Source: Xiphias gladius (Eukaryota; Chordata; Actinopteri; Istiophoriformes; Xiphiidae). Taken from it: DNA of 64,000 bases. Location of the stretch: assembly GCF_016859285.1 (NCBI RefSeq), contig NC_053418.1, positions 3,403,521-3,467,520 of the forward strand, in the 5' to 3' direction. The notes under the pieces are model-generated. The model was not told the origin of the DNA. It did not search any database and worked only from the letters and a program-made list of their open reading frames with translations. The position numbers and the translations under genes are program-made. Shown piece by piece: positions 49,235-62,917 of this stretch; the first letter of the stretch is position 1, and the number at the start of each line of letters is the position of its first letter.

Positions 49235-49265
49235 TACATACATATACATACATATATATACAGTA
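49088..49265. repeat. Compound TA / GATA / GAGA microsatellite
   Basis: Runs of TATC, TATA, GATA, GAGA and a long pure TA tract (about 49172-49221) form a self-complementary AT-rich stretch. It would readily form hairpins or cruciforms. It produces a Tyr/Ile-rich open frame that is not a gene. Confidence 0.95.
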
Positions 49266-52200
49266 TACAATTAATACGTAACAGAAGGCATATCTTTGAC
49301 AGTGTAAATATCATTCACTGAATTTGGAAAATTTTATAAACTGAGTGAATTAAGACAAAAAGAGTAAGAAAGAGTGTCTAATCTTAACCAGTGATGAGGA
49401 AACTAGGGTGTATGTAATCTCTGGGGCAAACATTTATTTGACAAAAGCTGCCTTTGCTTTTGGTAACTTTTGTAGATCTTGCGTTTACGGTGAGTCAAAC
49501 GCCGACATTGTTCAATAGAGCCTGACCACTATCAATATTTGAGAGATTGAAAAATCTGATGACAATTTATCCTATTTGTGTTTTTTAACTTAACCTTTTA
49601 AAACTCGCCGCCCCGCTTGAGGGACGCTTAGGACTTGGTAGCGCTACTTTAGGTTTGTTGTGGTCTGTAACGGACAACCTTGACAAATTATACATCATTT
49701 GAAAGCTCTAAGTCTCCCGATTCTATCTGCGCAAAGCATCTTAGGATCCACATATCACTGCAACCGCTGTTGACGCAGAAGTGGTTCAGACTTGGGGTTA
49801 TGACTAAGTACAGGCCTTATAATCCCTTTTTTACGCCAAAAAAAAGGGGGAGGTAAAAAAAAAACGTACATTTCTACCATGTTTGCCCAACTCTGTAACG
49901 TTGGTTACGTGTCTCTTCTACTCATTCTGACTTTCTGGTTGCGAACTTGAAAGAGTTTCTTTCAGAGGAGACCAGGGTTAATCAAAAGGGTTGAAGAACA
50001 GTAACCTTTTTATTTTGGGTAAATTATTTTCCGGTTTGGGAAAATTCAAAAATGTTTGACATATGTACCGATACCGATGTATCTGTGATGAGCTAAAATC
50101 AGTGACAATGGCGGCCACGCCTGATTGTTCGCCGTCTCTTGATCAATTCATAATATAACAGGTGTTTGGCCTCTTGGCACACGGCCTTATTCTGTAGCTT
50201 TTTCGCATGCTAGTGGCATTAGTGTTATTATGGTGCTGTTGTTGTTTTGTTTTTGTTTTAACTGAATGATTTCACTAATGGGAACTGGACTGTTTGCATG
50301 AGTTCACTCTTAGCAGAGGCCAAAGATATGCCATTGAACAGTGGCACAGAAGCCTGCGTAAAATTCTCAAGCACACCTGGGTCAGTGTATTGTGACCGGC
50401 GCACAGAAACACGTGGGTGGACACATAGATCCGCATTAGTTGTATTTCTTAGGTTGGATTGTCGAGGTCCGCAGGGGCTGCCATTTGATGGAAGTGAGAG
50501 GGTGTTAATGACATGGCCGCCGGGCTGCCGACCTCCACACACACTCAAACCCACCACGAGTTGAAGGACTGGAGATAAAAATAGATCCACCGTCTGGCCT
50601 CTTGTATTGACACTGGCCTGCGCCTGTCTACCTGCTGAGTGTGTCGGGTCTATCGCCGCTGTTGAGCAGATTTTTTTTTTTTTTAGGTGTCAGTGGACCT
50701 GAGAGAAATGAATGAGTGAAGAAAACATTGATGATGTGCTTGATAAGTAATCTTTTACTTTATTAATTACCAAAGAGCAAATCTTTTCTTATCTTATCCA
50801 TTTTCTTCAGCATCAGAATAATCCAGTGATAGTTGTTTGTACATCCACGAGTACACTGCAAGCAGGAACGGCTAACAGTTAGTTCAGTATACTCTAAATG
50901 GGTCCTAGATGTAAACAAATATAGGCTAAAAAAAACAGGGCTCAAGTGCAAAACTCATTCAATCCATGGTAGAAGATGGAGAATGTTGTCTTGATAATAT
51001 CAGACTTTGAAAGCCCCTGCTTTAGAACCGCAAGCCGGGGACTAGTTGTCACGTACAGCCGCATGTGGCCACATGCAGACACTACATGTCAACCTGCGGA
51101 CTCATGCGACCTGTATTGTAGCTTCCGCATCCGTGAGAACGCGATGGTCCACAAGGGTCGGGGTAGAGTTACATAAATTTCGTCATCAGAGGGTGTGCGG
51201 GAGACCCCCGTGTACCGGACGTCAGCGCACCCTCCAGTCTATTGTGATCAAACGGACTAGGCTACAAGGGGCACCAACTGCGCACGCGTCCTCCAGGCGG
51301 ACTCCAAGTGGACTAGGGAGTAGTAGTAGGAGTCTGTTGTAGACCTTCATTACGGTTTACAGTCCATAGTTGTGCACGCGCAGTTTTCCTGTGCAATGAG
51401 AGATTATGAACAAAATTTCAGAAGTTCTCGCTTTCAGGTTTCCCACCAAATGAAGTGGTTTAGATAATCTGGCTAAACTTGTTTACAGCCTGCCTGATCA
51501 TCTTTTTGCCTGTGTTTCACGCCCTGTTAAGCTTTGTTGTCGTGATGTGACGGCATTAGCAGATTTCAGGCCTTACTGTACTTTAGCAAGTACAGTCGTA
51601 TCATAACTGATAGAAATGATGGCCCCAATGATGAATATCGGACCAAAGCTGTAATAAAACTGAATTATGCTTTAAAACAATTTTTAAATGAGGAGCAAAG
51701 TCTTCCCCCTCTGCTTCTTGGGAAAAACGTGTTTGGTAGTGTTCATGTGAGTGCATTTGTTTAAGCTTTGTCTATGCATGAGTGCTGAGCAGATTGCCAA
51801 AGTCGCAAGCCTGCTCAAATGTAATTTTTTCTTTTTTTGTGCAAAAATATAAATGGTGGGCCATCTGTAGCATAGTCAGACGTCACAGATGTGACAATGA
51901 CATAATATTTCCTAAACAATACAGCACTTCACCAGCAGGTTTAATCTAATCCATGACTCATGTGAAGATCAGCCTGTTGTTTCCCCCAAATATCCACCAT
52001 GGCTTTCCTCAGCATCTTCACTTTGTTAAGCTTTTCAAAAAGCTTTTGAAGCTCAATAAGGTAAAAAGTAAACTTTTTCTCGTCAAAGGTAAAAAGCCTG
52101 CACTTTCCCAAACAACGATGTCTCTTTGTTATTCATCCACAGCACAATGCAGCAGGGTCTGGTAGGTTTCAGCCCTGCTTAAGGCATTAGGCTGGGAGGG

Positions 52201-54386
52201 ATTATCCCACCAGCCGAACGCTCGGTCGCCAGCAGCACGCATCCTCTCATTCAATCACTCCGGCGGACACGTGTCTGATATCTGGCCTGCTTTACTACCT
52301 CTGCCCAGAGGGATGCTGACCTCCCCTAGCACTGAAATGTGACGCTGAGCTCCGTATTACTTTCTCAGACTAACAGAGAATGATTGAATTGTGCCACTAC
52401 TGTATGTTCCATCTTAGTTCCACCCGATTTGTTAGGGTGTGTTTCGGCATCTGACCCGGCTCAGTGGATAACTTGACTCATTTATGTTTTTTGTCCGTTG
52501 AATGGTGCACGGTCCCCCTGCCAGTAAGATCAATAAATGAAAATGAAGCGAAATTAATTTTCTAATTGTGTTAAAGGGGAACTGCGAACACAGACTTCAC
52601 ACATCGGCGTCTGTTTACAGGTCTTAGGGAGTAATTCTTCATATGTGAACAGGTTGTATGAAGCCTTCTGTGGCTCGAGAGGGAGCTGCGTGAAGTTGGA
52701 TAAATTGCCTCAAGTGATGTCACTCGAGTCGAGATCGGTTGGCATCTGAAGACTACAGGTTGGAAAACCTGGGGGTAGAAGGAGTGAGATTATTGGACCT
52801 CTGCGGCCCGCTCCTCATCTCTGCTTGAGGCTAACAGCTCCGGGCTACCTTAGCTGCTGCTAGCAAAACACACCCGAGTCTCCGAGCCAACTGATGGCGA
52901 CTTGAGCTGAATTGCGTCTAATGTAGGCAACAGGTTTCGACAAGGAAGAAGAACGTGTGGAGTGGAAGGATGATGTTCTGCTTCCTCAATCTTAGTCCTC
53001 TTTCTGAACGGTCCACTGTGACGCCAACGCTATAGGGCTGCAATGTTAATTTAGGGGGAAAACTCTTCAGTATTCTTGACAATTGTTTACTTGGCCGACC
53101 AAACACGTTAGCCGAGGCAAGGCATTTTTATTAATGAAGCACAATTCATTACGTGTAAACTTACAAGTTACCTGTACAGAATAATATAATCTTTAAAACA
53201 CAAGAAAAATTAAATGGAAATAAAACAAAACAGTAGTTAATAGTAAAACCTATAAGTAATACCTAAGGTGTGTAACTGTGTTTCCCATGGGTTTAGAATT
53301 TATTTATGGGGGTCCAGCATCTGACACTTGAGAGTCGGCTGCAAAACTTTATTGCATTATGAGAAGGAAACCAATTTTCCAAGCTGTATGAGTGCACACG
53401 AATGCACCATTCTCACAGACTTTTGTTTAATCCTCGCTTCAAACTACATTTTCAGACTTCTGGAAGGAAGAAATAATAAATGGGAAGAACGAATTATTTC
53501 CGAATGGACAAAGGATGTGGGCCACCAAAATCAGTTCTGTGGTTGGGTGTACTGTATATTAGCACCGTATATTTTACTGTAACATGAGACTCATACCTGT
53601 TAATCTTCTTGTTCTGGCCACGACATTACGTTCAAAAGTCACATGTTGCGCTACAGCCACACCTGATGCCTGTCGTGTTTTGTGACGGGACATCCCTAAA
53701 AATTTGGGAATTATCTAATCGGACTCACGTTTCTCGCAATTTTAAAGAAATGCACTGGAGAATGCCCCGACAAAAATATTGCAACATTGACATTTAGGCT
53801 CGTTTTGCCTTTGGTATTGACGTGCTGTTCGACAAATGTGTGACCAGTACGACCAACTTGATGCTCAGAATATGTCGTGTGAAGCACTATATTAGGGTTG
53901 GGGCGTGAGACTGGACAGCTGGCATCGCTCGGCCGTGAAATGACAATCTCACAGATTGTCCCTTTTATTCAGACCCCTCGAAAGTGTGTATTTTACTGTC
54001 AGTTCAGTGACGATCAGTGAGGCTCTGAAAAGCGTTCTGCTACAGCAGCTTTGGTCCTGAGAGGTGATGATCGCACTGGCAAACAGAAGAGGATGCATCA
54101 GCCAAGTAATTTACAGTGCCTGCTGTGGTTCGGAGTTTGTATGACTGAGCTCAGACACCTTAAGTAACAGAGCTGAGAGCAGCACTTTGCTTCTGCGCTG
54201 CTTCAAGTTCAGCATTTGGCTTATGATTGATGTGACTTAACGTTATTGATCGTTTCTCTATTTGCATAGAATAAAATTACACACAGATTTTGCCTTGACA
54301 GGGGCAGTAGAGGCCCGTTTTTTATTTACTCATTTGCAAAGTGATAGATTATGAAGAATGTCATGAAATCTCAAGTTTATGCTGCT

Positions 54387-54418
<32 letters not shown>

Positions 54419-55448
54419 GAAAACCCCCTCCCAAGAGGTTTGTAAAACATCTTGACACATAAAAGCTGGGCTGCAAATCCCCACCAGCTTCAGTGGCGCT
54501 GCTCAGATTCTGACCCAATTCTCCGCATAAGCAAAAGCAATAAACTGCCACCCTGGGATCAACGCAATCATGCAACAAATGATGACAAATGTAAACTAAG
54601 CTGTCATTTTGCCTGGAAATGTAAGCCCTAACAAACAGTGGGAAGCCTCGAACAGATCGGTGTCCTTACATAGCGTCTCCCTTGGGAAGCATCAGGTATT
54701 AATGAAGCATGTGTATCCACTTAGCTTGACTCTGCTAAGAGGATACACACGCTTCTCTCACACACTTTTTACACTCCCTGCCCCATGCACTGCTAGGAAG
54801 CATTGGGCAAACGTGGCAATACTCTGAATTAAATCGGCAATACATCACTTGCAAAGCAAAATAAATGTGCTCGGTGGACATGACATAACTCAATTTATTT
54901 GTTTATTTAGTGTGCGTTTGTAGCAGCCTGCAATGAACACCATTTCCAATAAGCCCCAAACCACTTTGGCTTAAATTAAAACAGTGTACAGCATGAGGCA
55001 AGTCAGTGGGGGCGACTCAGGGGGCCACGGCTGGTTCAGACAAGGCTGTAACGACAGCGGTGTCGGTGTTTCAGACAGCAGAGGTTTCAAATAAGAAGTT
55101 GGAAAAACAACATTTGAAGAGAGCACTGCTGGATGTCAAATATGTGGAATAAAAAAATAAAACGCTGAATGTTTCATCTTCTACTAGCAAGCCTTTAGTA
55201 GATGCACCTTTATCTTATCTAGAATGTCCTCTTCTTCTCGCCCCTCCTCTCCTCTCCTCCCTGTTACTCCCTGTAGCATGACTATGAGTCTCTTTCACCG
55301 TGTCAGGCCATTCACACAGGTATTGTGAGGGCCCAGTTGGCACCGGACCAACCAGGCCACCGGGCTTCCTGGGAGCCTCTGCCAAGCTGGCACGACTGAC
55401 ACACAAGGCAAACTGTGCTGACAGCCTAAGACAAATGACCTGTTAACG

Positions 55449-55497
55449 ATCTCTCTCCCTCTCCCTCTCCCTCCCTTTCTCTCTCTCTCTCTCTCTG
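55449..55497. repeat. CT-rich microsatellite
   Basis: TCTCCC repeats followed by pure TC units in unc13b intron 1. Confidence 0.9.
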
Positions 55498-56199
55498 CGT
55501 GTTCTTCTCTCTGTCCGCGACTCTTATCACATCTCGCACTTTTGGGCTGTGATTGAACGGACGTATTGAGCTCCCTGTTTGAGAATATGCATTTAAACTC
55601 GATTTAAACAACTGAATTACCTTAAAAGGGAATAAACCTTTATACTGCTGCATAGTAAAATGGCTATAAGACATTTCCTGGGGGGGGGTAATTGCATTTT
55701 AGATCAGTGTCAGAGACTTTTAAGCCTGAAGCCCAGAACATATTGGCATTTTAAGACACTGTGGCATTTCAGGACACTCTGTGCTGCAGATCTAACTGCT
55801 GTTGTTTTTATCATTTCTTTAAGACTTCTTAATTTTTACATAATACACACGATATTAGTGTGGTTTCTTGTCCAACGGCAGTTTCTGAGACACAGTAGTA
55901 CTCTGTTATCTCTTCAAATGCAATGCTAACTTAAATCAAAGACATTATAGCAGTGGTTCCTAAACCGTTCTTTTTTTGCCATGCCCCCCGTTTGGAAGAG
56001 AGAAACACAGTATAACACAGCCCCTACCATATGTGAATTGGTGCATTCTGGAGTGACGCCATCAAGAACGTGAACGTCATATTTCTTTTCACAGGTGTTT
56101 CAAATTAGTTTCTGTTGTGCAAATGCAAAAGAAAAAATTAAACTTTGCACAAACTACCAGAGTTTTTGCACACAAAAGACACAAGCCTCAGCTATTTTA

Positions 56200-56226
56200 A
56201 GATAAGATAAGATAAGATAAGATAAG
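56200..56226. repeat. GATAA pentanucleotide microsatellite
   Basis: Five tandem GATAA units flanked by TTTTAA and GACAC. Confidence 0.9.
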
Positions 56227-57987
56227 ACACAGTCTAAAGAGGTAGGAAACAGATGAAGAGCTAGGCAGCAGATCAAGAACATTACGTAAATGAATCTCAA
56301 AAGCTACAGTACATTATACAAGTTGCTGTGGCTAACATGTTAGCAAAGGCGTAATTATTTAAATATTTATCAGACATGTCGTTGTGTTTCTGTCCAACCG
56401 ATGAATGTAAGTTTAAAATGCACCTTTCGTTTACTTACTCTGGTTTGGTCTCCACCAGCTGCCGAGTGAAATATCTGGCATTTTAGCTGCACTTCCTTCT
56501 TCACTTCCTTTCTTTACCACCTCAGCTTCCCCGCTAACTGTATCGTCTGTCTGCCCTCTGGTACTTGGTTGTGTTCAGTTGGCTTGTCTAAGATCTGTCT
56601 GCCAGAAACGTCTGCTGAGGGTTTTATGCAAAACAGGTCATGAGAGTGGATTCAGCCTCAGTCTTTGTCATAATCATAGTCTTGGGCTCAGTGGGAGAAC
56701 CAAAATCTTCAGCTATTCTATGCAGCGCTAGAGCGACAAAGTTTGAACTCTCTGGGGGGTTCAGCAGCGCGAGCGACCGTCTCACATTACTCAAAGACGT
56801 TTGATTCAGTGTCTCTTGGGGAAAAAAAATGACCCTTTTCAGAGACGAAAGGGGTTGATTACCCTGATATCTAAATGTATTTGAAAGTCCTTAGCGTGTG
56901 TTGGAAGAGGTGAAGTGGCTTGATTTAACCATAAACGCAGCAATAAAGTGGCCCTTTCGATAGAAAACACATGCTGTTGAAATAATTCCGGTTCACCTTC
57001 TGTCATGAGAAATGTGTGTCATACAACAGGAAGTGCACCTGTCCACCCACAGAGCAAACCCTTGACCGTTGCCTTTCTGAGTGGGTGAATATTTATGTAC
57101 TTAGCAGCAGACTGTGTCCATTGTCTTTTCGCTGCCCGTTTCCTTTGGTGGCTGTTGATTCACACAGAATACATTTCGACTACGTTACCTACACTGCCCA
57201 GTGCCAATCCAGACACATGGTTTTGTGTTTTAATAATGAGCTTACTCGGAAGAGGAAATCATCCGAAAATAATCATTCGCATTAAATACAAAAGCCTCAA
57301 TTTCTTAGTTAAAATCATTTTTAATAGTTAGTTTGACATGTTCGACTGTAGAAAATAAAGTGCAAGACTGTTTACTATGTGTTTTAATACTTTTTGGCAT
57401 GTTTTTTTGATTCTTTTACCGTATGCGCGGACACCAGACAGTAGAAAGTATTAATGACATACACTAACGTCCATATTATCCTCCACCTATCCAATTTATT
57501 GCTCTCTGAACACAAATACAATGTGGCGGAGATCTCAAGCTGTTTTCAAGTTCTGGGTGTGAATTGTCCGCTTCCTTTTATGTCATTTTAACATAGATTT
57601 AAAATGATGTCTCATGCATGTCTCATAAACATTTTAAATCTTCTGCCCTCTCCCCACTGCGCCTTGTCTAACCCCGGTTTGGTTCAGTGATGGAGTAGAG
57701 AAGATAGACACTGCTGCGACAAAACACAGCGGAGAAAAGCGAAGCGTGTGTGCAGGTTGGAGGAAAACCTGTCGTGGAGGGTTCATAAAAACCGTCATAA
57801 CTGCCAAAATGAAGATGACACAAATGGCATTACAACTTCATTAAAAAAAGAAGAATGGTGCAACACAACGGCGAAATTCTGAAATGACGTGCAAGAGAAA
57901 TAAAATGAACACACTGGGACTACAGATGTGTGTCCTTGTTTCGTATATTGTGACTAATCTGTCTTTTTTTTTCTTTTTGTCTTCCAG

Positions 57988-58017
57988 TAAAGAAAGCCAA
58001 ACTCCACGGGCCTCCAG
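57988..58017 (+). CDS. unc13b: unc13b second coding exon (30 bases)
   Basis: A strong acceptor (TTTTTCTTTTTGTCTTCCAG) and a GTAAGA donor bound 30 bases that complete a split Val codon and encode KKAKLHGPP plus the first base of a Gly codon. Joined to the preceding exon this continues the first strand of the UNC13 C2A domain, which in family members binds RIM or self-dimerises. The phase (1 in, 1 out) fits the family. The following C2A exon (KFNTYV region) is not seen before the end of the window. Confidence 0.9.
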
Positions 58018-58689
58018 GTAAGAGCTTAAAGATATTATATCACTATTATTTGATCATGGAGAGCTCTGATCATGATAATAAGGAGGATTTTGAGGGATAG
58101 ATGTATTGCAGACAACCGCTTGATTGATTTTTATTTTAACATCAACAGTCTCCGTCTGAATTATACTGTATATGGCTAGAGGCATGTTTTTGGTTCTAGT
58201 CTAAGGAGGGAGTGGCCTTCAAAGAGGTTGTTGACTTTTCAGTTAGAAAGTGGAGCACTTTACAGTTTCATCATTCAGGATAGATATATTTTTGTGAGGT
58301 TTTAGTATCCACTGAAGATGGGTTTTTGTTTTAGAGACGGCAAAATCAAAAATCAGTCTTTTAAAATAATAACACAAAACACTCAGAACAGGTTTTTTCT
58401 AATTAAGTCCCACCTGTGTAATTTTTGTTTTTATTAAAAACTTTGACTTCACCCTCATTGCCTGAGGTTCAGTACAAATACCCACACAATACTTAAACAA
58501 GAGAGTCTACATCTGTGCTAATGACAGCTATATAGTCTGTAATGCTCATCATCTTAGCTTTTTGTGTGTTTGCATGCAAACATTTGCTGATTACATTTGC
58601 ACTACACGCAAAGTAAAGCTGTGGCTTATGGAAATGTTATTAGTTTTCAGGTCTTTAGTCATAAACCAAGGTACTGGACATAGTAAAAC

Positions 58690-59150
58690 TTGACCAGACG
58701 ATGGCGCTAAAGAACAGTCATGGGATCACCAAAGTTATTACATTTCATCCTGAGGGGAACGTGAATGTCTGTGCCAAATTTCATGCCAATCCATCTAATT
58801 GTTGTTGAGAAATCTCACTTGAGACCACAAATGCTAACCTCAAGGTAGCGCCATAGGAAAAGTGAAGGGATCACCAAAGTCCGTAGGATTAATTGTCTAG
58901 GAACAAAGCCATCGAGCTCATGTTGAAATATTTCTCAGTGAAATCTCTGACCTGATGGTGGCGCAGTGGGGAGAAGTCAGCGGCTCTCCAAAGTCATCAG
59001 GATTCCTTCTCTGGGCACCATTGATGTCTGTACGAAATTTTATAGCAGTCCATTCAGTAGCTGTCTGAGGTATTTCAGTCTGGACCAAAGTGGTGGACCG
59101 ACCGACCGACCGACATTGCTGTTTGGAAAGCCAGGCCACTGGCAAGGCTA
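58690..59150 (+). repeat. Dispersed fish repeat with three internal units and ACCG tail
   Basis: Three diverged units of roughly 100-150 bases each carry a gatGGCGC motif, ATCACCAAAGT (or TCTCCAAAGTCATCAGGAT) and GTCTGTGCCAAATTTCATGC-like blocks. The last ends CCAAAGTGGTGGACCGACCG and a tandem ACCG tract at 59096-59112. A shorter relative is at 18800-18970. Confidence 0.6.
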
Positions 59151-60259
59151 CAAAGAGGCTTTTCAGAGTGTAAAGGCATTTTTTTCTACAACAAACTTCT
59201 CTACCTTGTGCATCAGTGTTTAATGTTATCAGAAAAAATCATGGTTTAAATTAGGCAATGTTGGATCAAATAAACAAGGCTACGATTCTCTCGGTTTAGT
59301 TTTTAGTATTCTTAATAATAATTGATTCTCGGAGTCAATTCGGTCGGAACTAAAAAGGCAAGGCCAGCTCTACTTGACATGGCAATAAGACATTGTTCTC
59401 ATAGGAAAAAGAGCATCAGTTGACTTTCTGTCAAGCAACTTGGATTTGCAGATGATGAGTGTTGTCTCTCAGAGGCAAAGGTGGAAGTAGTATTTTGTTG
59501 TTAAAGTGCTGCACAACCTCTCAGAGATGATCTCTGAGTGGATGGGTGGGCGTACAAAGTGTCAAAGTGTTTTTTTTTTTCCCCTCCCTGTGCAAGGTCT
59601 CTTGTGAAGCCCGTGTTTGATTCTCTTTAGTCGCTCGGATATCCTCGGTAGATATGTCACAAAGCTGAACAACAGCTGAAAAGGGAAGCATCAACAATTC
59701 AGCAGCCAGTCAAAAGTGGGGCTCTGCTTTTCCCTCCACCTTTCTTTATTTGCATCTTTTTTTTTCTTGTTTTTTTTTTTTTTTTTAACTTTTGCTGGCT
59801 ACAGCTGTTCGTCCTTCCACCCTCTCTCCAGGTGATGATTAGGGGTGAACAACAGCGACGAGTGGGAGAATGAGAAATCAAGTCAGAGGAGGAGAGAGGA
59901 AAATCAATAGATCATCATAGACAAAGGGCCACCTGCTAGCCTGAAATGACAACGTGTCATCCCAGCATAAAGGCGAAGATGGAGACAAATCCTTCAATGT
60001 CTTTAGGAGACAGAGACAGACTCCAGATGCAGGGGATGATTTGTCACTGGCTGCCTCTGGCCTCTGATCGCAGAGCAGATTTTCAGAGCGGAAGGAGGAT
60101 ATTTGATTGGCCCCCCCAGGGTTCATAAAATGGGACGTGAATGATGGTGTTGCTACCATACAGCCATAACCAGTGTGACACTGCCTTTTGATGCATTTAT
60201 TCTGTATTTCTTCTGAATTGTTGCTACGAGCAAGTCTCACTTTGAATGTTTTACAATTA

Positions 60260-60560
60260 AAGTGATTTTTTTATACCATACAAACTGTGCAGTTGGCTAT
60301 AAAAGGAAACTCAAATGTTTTTCAAACTCAGCAGACCTTCCTTGTATCCTGTATCTGTTTGGGAAGTTTATAGAGAAAAGTGGGGTTTCGGCAGTAGCTA
60401 CGACAAAATACTTTACAAGAGGCATCATCCCGGTTATGGTTTTGTGCATGTAAACATCAGATTCTGGTTTCAGAAACCTGGGAAAACCCTTTTTGATAAA
60501 CTGCATTATACTACCCCGAGTGCTTCAATCTGGGATACTGTGGCATGTTAAAACCTTATC
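60260..60560 (+). repeat. Probable dispersed repeat
   Basis: CATCCCGGTTATGGTTTTGTGCATGTAAAC and CAGAAACCTGGGAAAAC resemble a fish element that recurs around GCATGTAAAC motifs. It is only recognisable in part. Confidence 0.35.
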
Positions 60561-62917
60561 CAGGTTTCCGACCACTGTCTGTCTGCAACGTGCGTAAGTG
60601 TGTCCTCAACTACAGTAACATAATAGTCAGTAAAACAAAACAACATGACGACAAACAATGCAGTGATGATATTTGCACCGGTGCAGATTTATTGTTATCG
60701 CTTGTTGTTCATCTGCCGTTGAAGCAGCACAGCGTTGTTTCTCTGAAGTCTTGCATTAGCTGATTAGGTGTCAGCTATTTGGTTACCAGTCGATTAGTTA
60801 CATCCAATCGTATTCACTGAGGACTACATGGCGGCCTTTATAACCGGACACTCCCGACTACTTTGCTGGTAACACCCATGCCACGCCACTTGTTCGTGCA
60901 GCTCCTCCCACCACCCAGACCTCCTTCATATGTAGCAAGCTTTTAGTATCGTTTATTTATTATGTATTGTTTATTATCCTATTGTTTTTTGTTCACTTTA
61001 CAGAGATCTGATGTTCATAAATATATTCATTAGTTTACTAGCGTGGGTCAGTTCTCGCAGCAAAATCCTGGTTGCGGCTCAGATTCTTTGAGGGCTCCGT
61101 TAAAGGGCCTAACCCTTAATGTCAGAACTAACCGTATGAATATTTGCTTTAAATGGTCAGTTCTTTGACGTCGATGTCTTTAACTGAGCTGTTGAAACTA
61201 CGGAGAAGCCAAAACCCGGCAGAGTGCAGTAAAGGTCAAGGCAGCCAGAAACCAGAGTGACGACGTCATATCGTCTTCGGAATAGGGACCAAAACCAGGA
61301 TAAGAGTCAAAATGTGGTGCCAGTGTTTATGTGAAAGTGCTCAACGAATATATTACGCTAAAAACATTTAAGGCCTCATCTTTTACAGTATTCATGTTGG
61401 TGTCTACTTATAAGAACGTTCCTTTTCTCCTCAGAAGAAGTAGAAGTTTGACATCTTTCACTGTTGTGCGGTACAATCAACAACTTAGCAGAGTTAGACT
61501 TGCCTGAGCAAGATAACCCAGTTGAGTGTTTTTACTTCAGTGCTGAATTAAATTGCCGCCCTCTTATTGAAAAATCGGCTGACACATACACAAAAGGAAG
61601 GAACGGAAGTCTCTGTCTGGAAATTTTCTTTCTTCTCTCCCAAAAAAAAAGGACTTAAAATAACACTCCTACTTTTCCCCAGGGCTGTAACACCCAGCCA
61701 TGTAAGTGATGGAGAGTATACCCAAGATGGCGTTCTGTCATGTGACATGATTATTAGTCTCGGGTCAGAAACAACTAGTGGAGTTTGTCCCACTCTAATG
61801 CCCCAGTTTGGGAAACATGATCTGATTTATCTTAATAGTAAGAGGCAATATATTCATCGCCTGCGGGGGCTGGCTGCCGTCCCAAAGCCTTCCTCAAGCC
61901 CCAGTGGTAGACCACCCCTGAGAGATGTTTCTCGTATATGTGTCACTTTATTAGTTTGGAAGATTTAAGGCACATTGTCCTGTTTTCAGCCATGATATCA
62001 ACGTGGTTCTAGAGACAGCGATGTCAGGTGGTCGGTGGGTCTGTTGGTCCGGGTCGAAGCTATGAACCAAGCTAAGGACTTTGTCGATTTCCTGAATTTT
62101 TCAGCTAGTGTCACAGTGCTGATCAAACCCCTTAAACAACTGTCCAATTATCATAAGCCAAAATGGTAATTTGAGATCAGTGCTAAGATACATCCCTGAG
62201 GCTGATGAGAATCCAGCCAAGTCTGATAATGTAGAGCTGAGCCTGACAAACTGAGTCTGATGTGTCTGAGCTTATTTTTTTTACAGTAGATGACTGGTTG
62301 TGCTGGGGGAGATTGGTGTGAATTTGTTTTTATTTTGGCTCACTGTCGTACCTGCTTTGCATTTCCTTTTTCAGTCTGAGTGCAGAAAGTAAAAATTCGG
62401 GCAGTTCCTGTTGTTATAATAAATCATTAGCCATGAACAGGCCTTTCCTCGGGTGTGTATTAACAGGGGATTGTCTGAAATCATGTAGTTTTTCATATCT
62501 GACACGTTGGTCATCAGCAGTAGTGGTTACCTAGCTGTGGTCCACTGCAGCCTAATGAATGCAGAGGAATCCCTTGACAATAATGAGGCATTGGTGTTGG
62601 TTTAATGAGACAGCCTTGTCACAGCAAAGCCTGAACTATCGTGCTGTCTGACTTACTGCATGCTGCAACAGTTCCTCCTGAGTTAACTTAGTTTATTCGT
62701 AAACTAAGTTGCCGAGGTAGAAGGAATTTTCGCTGTATTCTACCTAAAAAAAAAAAAAAACTGGAGTATTTCTCCCAGGGGGAATTGTTTGGGAAAAGGA
62801 GAATTTTCTCTCTGCTTAGCTGTCAAAGGTTAGGGAAAAACTGTCCGTTTTGTGATACAAGATACTGATTTAATAAACTATAATGTTTCAAAATGGCCAA
62901 CAATAAATGAAAGACTT

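Larger units (their letters stand above)
43732..57987 (+). other. unc13b: unc13b intron 1 (14.3 kb)
   Basis: The intron is bounded by GTAAGG and by TTTTTGTCTTCCAG. It holds several microsatellites (44253, 48479, 49085, 55449, 56200), poly-A/G runs near 44885-44910, a degraded element at about 44396-44640 and a GC-richer block near 51.0-51.4 kb. I saw no other unc13b exon, although an alternative internal promoter is possible. Confidence 0.75.

Noticed and set aside
49052-49270. Tyr/Ile-rich frame
   Set aside because: Pure product of the TA/GATA microsatellite.
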